Part shown: piece after piece, positions 24,245 to 30,177 of the stretch
Position numbering within the stretch: position 1 is the stretch's first letter
How the letters are laid out: every line of letters starts with the position of its first letter
DNA from: an uncultured Lachnospiraceae bacterium
GTDB lineage: Bacteria; Bacillota; Clostridia; Lachnospirales; Lachnospiraceae
DNA length: 32,862 nucleotides
Assembly: GCA_905235415.1 (NCBI GenBank)
Contig: CAJOKX010000011.1
Coordinates: 1-32,862, forward strand
Direction: 5' to 3'
Translations under genes and position numbers: made by a program
Notes under the pieces: generated by a model
Told to the model about the DNA's origin: nothing
Databases searched by the model: none
The model's input: the letters and a program-made list of their open reading frames with translations, nothing else

Positions 24245-26149
24245 TCAGCCGGCGAGCACGTCCATGATGCGCTCATAGTCGGTCCTTGATTCCATCTGTT
24301 CCAGGACAGAGGCGATGATGTCGTAGCGGTCTGAGATGATCCCGTCCACTCTCCCCCGGATCATCGACCTGCAGGTTCTGCGTGAATTGACGGTCCAGCA
24401 GTACAGCTGCTTGCCGGCTCTGTGAATCGCGCGCGTTTTCGCAAGGTTGATCACATTCGACTGGGACATGAGCAGATCCGCCTCCATGCGGGATTCATTT
24501 CCATAAGCAAAGAAATACAGATATCCGCACGTGATGTCCGGATAGTTCTGATCGATATACCGGATCACATTGTAGCGCATGGAGATCAGGACGCAGTCCT
24601 GCTCCATCTCCTTCTCCCTCAGCAGGGCGATGACATCGTCCGCCATCTGCGGATCGGCGGTAATGCCCTTTAATTCCAGAAACAGCTTCTCGCGCCCCTT
24701 CGCCTGATCAAGCACTTCCTCCAGCGTCGGGATCTTCCGCACTTCCCCCGTCACAGTTGTCATCTCAATGGCGCGAAGCTCCTCCAGCGTCAGATCGCAC
24801 ACCCGCTCGCTTCTTCCACACATCCGTTCCAGGGTTCCGTCATGAAAAATGACATAGGCCCCGTCTTTGGTCCGCTGGATATCGGTCTCTGCCGCCTCCG
24901 CGCCCATCTCCAGCGCGGCCGCCTGTCCTTCCAGCGTATTTTCCACATCCAGGTCTCCTCCGAGTCTGTGCACCACAGCCTCTATGTTCCTGGCTTTCGG
25001 AAACAGATATTCAAACTGAACCATCGATACCCAGGATACAATCGCCAGTACGGCCAGGGTTCCCACGGCCGTGATCTGTTTTATTTTTCTTCCGGATCCG
25101 CGCCGCGCTGAAGCTTCCAAAGGTGTTCCGGATCCGCGCCGTGCCGACGCTTCCAAAGGAGTTCCCGATTCACGCAGCGTCGACGCTTCCAAAGGCTCCG
25201 CGGCCTCCCTGCTCTGCGTCTCTTCTGTCCCGCTTAAATGCTCAAACAGTCCTTCCATCGACAGGAGCACGATCCAGGGGGCCAGGAATACACACAAAAT
25301 CAGGACCAGGAGTCCTGCGTACGTTGCACACAGAACCAGGAAGCGCGCCGCCATGTGCGGTGCGGGATGCACCAGGAACTGCACCCCCATCGGAAGATAA
25401 TAGAAAATGCCCCTTCCCGCGGCTATCATCAGTGCCGCAAGGCAGATCGCTCCGGCCAGGGTCCCGTACACCTTTCTCCTGTTCTCCCGGACCAGTCTGC
25501 GTGAGCGCTCTCTGGCACCGGGCAGCGGCGCCTTTTCAAGAACCACATCATAGAGCAGGAACACTCTTCCAAACTGAATCGCAGCCAGGATCCCCATCCC
25601 GATCAGGTAAGCCGTCCGGTATACCGCCCGGGTCCGGATTACATAAAGCACAAACCCCGGGAATTCAAATGGGTTCGGAACCACAAAGAAAACGGTGATC
25701 GCCAGAGCAGGGATCACAACCATCTCATACAGAATGACGGGAATCCCCTGCCGGCAGCAGAAAAGACGCAGCGTACGGACGCTTCTTTTGACCAGAGATA
25801 CCGGATGCACCGGATTCCGGTGCCGAAGATCCTCCGCAAGAAGAATCAGTAGATTCAGAAGGACTGCAACGGTCAGGATCAGGACCAGCTCCGTAATGGC
25901 AAGCGCCGCATATCCATACCAGGTTCTGAAAAAAGGAGCCAGAGTCTCCGACGTAATGGCGGGATACCCCGAAAAGAAGAGGACCGACGAACACAGCGCA
26001 TCGGTTCCGGTCATCGCCAGCATTATGATCAAGCCGCAGAGCATGGAAGCAGCGAGCATCCACGCCGTGTTCCTGCCCGTAAATAAACTTCTGGTCTCCC
26101 GGATCTGCTCTTTCATCTCTGCGTCTGCCTCAATTTCCGGGCGCTGCAT
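24245..26149 (-). CDS. Membrane-anchored glycerophosphodiester phosphodiesterase
   Basis: This 634-residue protein has an N-terminal membrane region (about 1-300) with six to eight hydrophobic segments, like the GPDPase_memb domain, a variable linker, another membrane helix near 359-378, and a C-terminal GDPD domain (about 388-634). The catalytic pattern is clear: H394 with ENT at 403-405, E421 and D423 in ETDIQRTKDG, H436-D437 in FHDGTLERM, and LELK near 491-494. Such enzymes split glycerophosphodiesters to glycerol-3-phosphate and an alcohol, probably outside the membrane here. Substrates could include lipoteichoic or wall teichoic chains, which fits the neighbouring polymer loci. The linker has three 12-residue repeats (TPLEASARRGSG). 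AGAGG precedes the ATG by six to seven bases. It stands alone on its strand. Confidence 0.88.
   Translation of the reverse strand: MQRPEIEADAEMKEQIRETRSLFTGRNTAWMLAASMLCGLIIMLAMTGTDALCSSVLFFSGYPAITSETLAPFFRTWYGYAALAITELVLILTVAVLLNLLILLAEDLRHRNPVHPVSLVKRSVRTLRLFCCRQGIPVILYEMVVIPALAITVFFVVPNPFEFPGFVLYVIRTRAVYRTAYLIGMGILAAIQFGRVFLLYDVVLEKAPLPGARERSRRLVRENRRKVYGTLAGAICLAALMIAAGRGIFYYLPMGVQFLVHPAPHMAARFLVLCATYAGLLVLILCVFLAPWIVLLSMEGLFEHLSGTEETQSREAAEPLEASTLRESGTPLEASARRGSGTPLEASARRGSGRKIKQITAVGTLAVLAIVSWVSMVQFEYLFPKARNIEAVVHRLGGDLDVENTLEGQAAALEMGAEAAETDIQRTKDGAYVIFHDGTLERMCGRSERVCDLTLEELRAIEMTTVTGEVRKIPTLEEVLDQAKGREKLFLELKGITADPQMADDVIALLREKEMEQDCVLISMRYNVIRYIDQNYPDITCGYLYFFAYGNESRMEADLLMSQSNVINLAKTRAIHRAGKQLYCWTVNSRRTCRSMIRGRVDGIISDRYDIIASVLEQMESRTDYERIMDVLAG
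25092..25199 (-). repeat. Three 36-bp tandem repeats in the phosphodiesterase linker
   Basis: Units lie at 25092-25127, 25128-25163 and 25164-25199. Each encodes 12 residues of the type TPLEASARRGSG. The first two are nearly identical and the third is more diverged. They join the membrane part to the membrane helix ahead of the catalytic domain, and copy changes would be in frame. Confidence 0.9.
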
Positions 26150-26172
26150 GCGCCGCCTCTGAATTCATCACA

Positions 26173-26201
26173 ATCTTCCTATTATGAAGGCGCCGTGTCA
26201 A
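26173..26201 (-). promoter_or_regulatory. Possible promoter of the phosphodiesterase gene
   Basis: On the minus strand a perfect TTGACA (26196-26201) is followed after 17 bases by GAAGAT (26173-26178), a weak -10 box. The leader would be very short, about 15-20 bases, yet still long enough for the AGAGG ribosome binding site. Confidence 0.35.
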
Positions 26202-26324
26202 GAGCACAGAAATGCGCCGGGCAATTTGACGGCATACATCACAGAAATCGGACGTAACAACGCCGCTCTCCGGGCAGCGGAATCCGGTGATTCGCTGAAT
26301 TATTTCCGATCTGCCCAAAAGCCG

Positions 26325-26354
26325 TCGACAGCCCTCCGATCCGGGTGCTATAAC
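26325..26354 (+). promoter_or_regulatory. Promoter of the cpaF-tadB-tadC cassette
   Basis: TCGACA (26325-26330) and TATAAC (26349-26354) are 18 bases apart, each matching five of six consensus positions, with TGC before the -10 box. The transcript would start about 70 bases before the cpaF ATG at 26431. Confidence 0.6.
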
Positions 26355-26430
26355 TATGCCACTCCCGGTTTTCAGCCGGATGATTTGTGAAGATTCCCGC
26401 CGCCGGAGGATACACGACAGGAGGCTCTCT

Positions 26431-27657
26431 ATGATGGATCAACAGAGATTTCTTGAATGCAGGTCCAGGCTGATGGAACAGCTGGAGCTGTCCCGGGATA
26501 TGCCGGACTCCGAGATTCTGGCGCTGATCGACGAACTGATCGCTCAGACAGATCCCTCCAGGCGCATGCGGTTTTCGGACCGGTGCCAGCTGAAGATCGA
26601 GCTGTTCAATTCCGTCAGGCGCTTTGATATCCTGCAGGAACTGATTGACGACGATTCCGTCACGGAGATCATGGTGAACGGGACGCAGAGCATCTATGTG
26701 GAGCGCGCCGGCCGCCTGACCGAATGGGAGAAGCATTTCACTTCCCGCGAGAAACTGCAGGACATCGTCCAGGCCATCGTTGCGGTTTCAAACCGCGTTG
26801 CCAATGAATCCGTGCCGATTGTCGACGCCCGCCTGAAAAAGGGCGAGCGTGTCAACATCGTCATGAATCCCATCGCAATCGAAGGTCCGGTCATCACCAT
26901 CCGGCGGTTTCCCGACAAGCCGATCAGCATGGAAGATCTGATCGCATGGAATTCAATTACTGCAGAGGCAGCTGACTTCCTCAAAAAGATGGTGCAGGCC
27001 GGATACAACATCTTTATCTCCGGCGGGACCGGAAGCGGAAAAACCACCTTTCTGAATGCATTGTCCAATTTTATACCGAAGGACGAACGGATCATCACGA
27101 TCGAAGACAACGCCGAGCTGCAGATCCAGGGAGACCGCAACCTGGTCCGTCTGGAGGCGCGCAGGCCCAACGCCGAAGGCGGCGGGGAGGTGACGATCCG
27201 CGACCTGATCCGCTCCTCCCTCCGCATGCGTCCGGACCGGATCATCGTCGGTGAAGTCAGAGGCGAAGAGACGATCGATATGCTTCAGTCCCTCAATACC
27301 GGGCATGACGGGTCCCTCTCAACCGGGCACGGAAACAGTCCCAGAGACATGCTCTCCCGCCTCGAGACCATGGTCATCATGGGAATGGAGATCCCGGTGG
27401 CGGCGATCCGCCGGCAGATCGCTTCCGGCATCGATCTGATGGTCCACCTGTCTCGCATGCGGGATAAAAGCCGCAAGGTCCTGGAGATCCTGGAGATCGA
27501 CGGATACGATGTGCAGAGCGGAGAGATCCGTACGCATACCATATTTGAATACCAGGGGCTCGGGGAAGATAAGAGCGGCGCCCTGACCGGGTCGCTGAAG
27601 AAGGTCGGAGAGCTGAAGCACACACAGAAACTGGAACGCGCAGGAATCAAGGTATGA
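26431..27657 (+). CDS. cpaF: CpaF/TadA family secretion ATPase
   Basis: This 408-residue protein is a type II/IV secretion ATPase of the CpaF/TadA group. It has an N-terminal helical part, LIDDDSVTEIMVNG near 71-84, Walker A SGGTGSGKTT at 197-206, TIEDNAELQI near 223-232, Walker B RIIVGEVRGEE near 270-280 and a histidine box TGHDGSLSTGH at 290-300. Hexamers of this enzyme drive pilin assembly at the inner membrane. The ATG at 26431 is chosen because AGGAGG lies six bases upstream; a second ATG follows directly. An in-frame ATG at 26356 would lie right on the predicted promoter. Its stop overlaps the tadB start by four bases. It is the first gene of a three-gene unit. Confidence 0.93.
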   Translation: MMDQQRFLECRSRLMEQLELSRDMPDSEILALIDELIAQTDPSRRMRFSDRCQLKIELFNSVRRFDILQELIDDDSVTEIMVNGTQSIYVERAGRLTEWEKHFTSREKLQDIVQAIVAVSNRVANESVPIVDARLKKGERVNIVMNPIAIEGPVITIRRFPDKPISMEDLIAWNSITAEAADFLKKMVQAGYNIFISGGTGSGKTTFLNALSNFIPKDERIITIEDNAELQIQGDRNLVRLEARRPNAEGGGEVTIRDLIRSSLRMRPDRIIVGEVRGEETIDMLQSLNTGHDGSLSTGHGNSPRDMLSRLETMVIMGMEIPVAAIRRQIASGIDLMVHLSRMRDKSRKVLEILEIDGYDVQSGEIRTHTIFEYQGLGEDKSGALTGSLKKVGELKHTQKLERAGIKV

Positions 27658-28478
27658 GAAACAGAACCCGAAACGCCCATAAGATCCCCCTCCGAAGCGG
27701 TCGCAGAATGCCGGACCATGTGCCCGGAAAAGCCGCCGTTCCCGACTACAGCATCTACCATTTCTCCAGGAAGGAGCTGATTCTGAATCTGCTCTTCTAC
27801 ATGGCGCTGGATGCCGTCGTCTCATTTCTCTTCTACCGCTCCATGGCCGCCTTTGTGCTCTTCCTGCCCGGCGCATATCTGTTCCTGCGCAGCCGCAGAG
27901 AGGTTCTGAAGCGGGCAAGAAGCCGCGAGATGCTCTCTGAATTCACCACCGGAATGCAGATGGTCAACGCTTCTCTGCAGGCAGGCTATGCGATGGAAAA
28001 TGCATTCCGTGAGGCAGCTGTTGAACTCCGCAAGATGTATCCGGAAGATTCCTTTATCATCACAGAATTCCGCTGGATTCTCTCGCAGCTGAGCCTGAAT
28101 GTCCCGGTCGAGTCGCTGCTGATGGATCTCGGCCGCAGGTCGGATATCGAGGATATTCTCCATCTGGCCGAAGTCTTCCAGACTGCGAAACGGACCGGAG
28201 GCGACATGATCGGGATCATCCGTGGATCCGTCACCAGTATCCAGGCCAAGACAGAGACGCTCGATGAGATTGAGGCCAGCCTGTCCGGCAAGGCGTCCGA
28301 ACAGCGGATCATGTCCGCGGCCCCGCTGGCGATCATCGCCTATACCTCCCTGACCTCGCCGGGATTCCTGGATCCCTGTTATCACAACACGCTGGGCGTC
28401 ATCATCATGACCATTGCGCTTGTGCTCTACGCCGCAGCCTTCCTGTGGGGCCGGAAGATCCTGCAGATCGAGATATGA
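27654..28478 (+). CDS. tadB: TadB-like type II secretion F family membrane protein
   Basis: This 274-residue protein has two hydrophobic stretches near residues 43-78, a cytoplasmic T2SSF domain (about 90-215) with EMLSEFTTGMQMVNASLQAG and FQTAKRTGGDM, and two more membrane helices near 222-238 and 247-265. This is the TadB layout: a membrane platform that works with the CpaF motor to move pilin subunits. The first 35 residues are basic and not part of the usual family. Its ATG overlaps the cpaF stop, which implies coupling. It ends 28 bases before the tadC ATG. It is smaller than some TadB proteins but complete in its core. Confidence 0.87.
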   Translation: MRNRTRNAHKIPLRSGRRMPDHVPGKAAVPDYSIYHFSRKELILNLLFYMALDAVVSFLFYRSMAAFVLFLPGAYLFLRSRREVLKRARSREMLSEFTTGMQMVNASLQAGYAMENAFREAAVELRKMYPEDSFIITEFRWILSQLSLNVPVESLLMDLGRRSDIEDILHLAEVFQTAKRTGGDMIGIIRGSVTSIQAKTETLDEIEASLSGKASEQRIMSAAPLAIIAYTSLTSPGFLDPCYHNTLGVIIMTIALVLYAAAFLWGRKILQIEI

Positions 28479-28511
28479 GGATTGTATAGATGAGAGGATT
28501 GTAAAGATGAG
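28477..28511 (+). repeat. 17-bp duplication of the tadC ribosome binding site and start region
   Basis: GAGGATTGTATAGATGAG (28477-28494) is repeated with one change at 28494-28511. Both copies hold a Shine-Dalgarno-like GAGGA and an ATG. The first ATG (28490) would give only four codons before TAA, ending just before the true tadC start at 28507. It could be a tiny upstream frame that tunes tadC translation, or a neutral slip. Confidence 0.7.
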
Positions 28512-29970
28512 ACAGCATACACCTGTGAAAAGCAAAAAACATGCGGACAGGTCCTCTGTCCGCTATACGGGCGGAAGCGTCCCGCAAAGACCTCGCCATC
28601 GCCCTGTGCATCTTCTGGCTGAAAAGATCTATGACCGGTTTGCCCCGGATGAACGGACTGCGAATCTGCATGAGGAACTGACTCAGCTGGGCTGCGGAAA
28701 AAAGAACGCCGTCAGGGAGTATTATGTCAGCAAGATCTCCACGCTGCTCCTGATCTCATTGATCTGTGTGTGCGCACTGGCAGGTGCCCTTCTCTATATG
28801 CACCGCCAGAACCGGGCGGTTGAAGGAGGGCTCCTGGAGCGTCCCGGGTACGGAGAGAGTTCGGCAGAGATGAGTCTGAATCTGAAGATCTCCGGAGAGG
28901 AGGAATCGGAAGCGATGAACGTACAGCTTGATCCCCGCCTGTATACGGACGCTGAGGTCACAAAGCTCCTGCAGGCTGCGGAAGAAGAACTGCTGCACGC
29001 GCTTCCGGGTGACAATGATTCCACCGATGAGATCCGCACGCCTGTCAGTATTCCCTCCGCGCTGCAGGATGGGGCTGTCAGTGCCGAGTACTACATCACC
29101 CCTGCAGGGATGATCGATGAAGACGGCGCCATCATCGGAGAGCCGGATGAAGAAGGAACGCTCGTCACGATTCTGGCAACACTCACCTGCCAGGAGCATG
29201 TCAGGACTGTGGAATGCGCAGCGAGAATCTGCCCGCCCCTTCTGTCTGAAGAAGACGCGCTGCGGAAAAAGATCCGGGATGCTGTGGCAAGCGCACAGAC
29301 CGAGAACCCGTCTGGCGCCAGTATGCAGCTTCCGCAGGACGTGGACGGCAGGACGCTGTCCTGGTCCTATCCGCAGGATCCCGCAATGCGTATGATCCTG
29401 CTGATTGCACTCATTCTTCCCGCCGCAGTCTGGGTTCACCAGGATTCAAAAGTCCGGGACAAGGCCAGTGAAAGAAAGGCGCAGCTGGAGCTGGATTACT
29501 CCCAGCTTCTGTGGAAACTGACCATGCTGCTGTCTGCAGGCCTCACGATCCGCGGCTCATTCAGCCGGATCGCCGCCCAGTACGAAGCGCAGCTGAGAAA
29601 GAGCACCGGTTCTTTACACAGTCCGAAGAAACAGAAGATGCAGAAGCGGTATGCATATGAAGAGATGCTGCTGACCCTCCGCGAGATGCAGAGCGGCGTC
29701 CCGGAAGCGGCTGCCTACGAAAACTTCGGCCGGCGGTGCGCCCTGCCTTCCTATATCAAGCTGGGGTCTCTTCTCTCCCAGAACCTGAAGAAGGGTTCCA
29801 GGGGACTGACCACGCTTCTTGAAAACGAAGCCATTCTCTCTCTCGAGCAGCATAAGATGGCCGTCCGAAAGATGGGGGAAAAAGCCGGCATCCGCATCTT
29901 GCTGCCCATGATCATGATGTTTGCAGTCGTCCTGATCATCCTCATGATCCCCGCATTTCTTTCCATGTGA
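28507..29970 (+). CDS. tadC: TadC-like type II secretion F family protein with large extracytoplasmic insertion
   Basis: This 487-residue protein has a basic N-terminal cytoplasmic part (1-75), a membrane helix near 77-97, a long hydrophilic region (about 100-290), another membrane helix near 297-313, then a T2SSF-like domain (LLWKLTMLLSAGLTIRGSF near 335-353, YEEMLLTLREMQSG) and a final helix near 465-485. TadC proteins are usually around 300 residues. The extra 190-residue region, rich in acidic residues, should lie outside the membrane, given the charges on either side. It should form the platform with TadB, and the insertion may contact the pilus subunit or cell wall. GAGAGGA lies eight to nine bases before the ATG. 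No pilin, TadE or prepilin peptidase gene follows. Confidence 0.82.
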   Translation: MRQHTPVKSKKHADRSSVRYTGGSVPQRPRHRPVHLLAEKIYDRFAPDERTANLHEELTQLGCGKKNAVREYYVSKISTLLLISLICVCALAGALLYMHRQNRAVEGGLLERPGYGESSAEMSLNLKISGEEESEAMNVQLDPRLYTDAEVTKLLQAAEEELLHALPGDNDSTDEIRTPVSIPSALQDGAVSAEYYITPAGMIDEDGAIIGEPDEEGTLVTILATLTCQEHVRTVECAARICPPLLSEEDALRKKIRDAVASAQTENPSGASMQLPQDVDGRTLSWSYPQDPAMRMILLIALILPAAVWVHQDSKVRDKASERKAQLELDYSQLLWKLTMLLSAGLTIRGSFSRIAAQYEAQLRKSTGSLHSPKKQKMQKRYAYEEMLLTLREMQSGVPEAAAYENFGRRCALPSYIKLGSLLSQNLKKGSRGLTTLLENEAILSLEQHKMAVRKMGEKAGIRILLPMIMMFAVVLIILMIPAFLSM

Positions 29971-30088
29971 ACGTTTTCAGGAACGCCTCGGCCCTCTTTG
30001 CTGCGCCGCGCCCGGTGCCCTGCAAAACATATCCGGAAGATCCGTCAGAATATCCCACAAATCCGGCAAAAACATTCCCCTTTCCAAA

Positions 30089-30117
30089 TTGCCCGGACGT
30101 GGGTTTTGTGCAATAAT
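30089..30117 (+). promoter_or_regulatory. Promoter of the transglutaminase-like protein gene
   Basis: TTGCCC (30089-30094) and AATAAT (30112-30117) are separated by 17 bases and match the consensus at four and five of six positions. The transcript would start about 55 bases before the ATG. A small dyad (GATCTGC 30138-30144, GCGGATC 30150-30156, one wobble pair) lies in the leader. Confidence 0.55.
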
Positions 30118-30177
30118 ATGGATATTCATTTGGATGTGATCTGCTGAAGGCGGATCGTGTTTCCGGGAGGGACTTTC

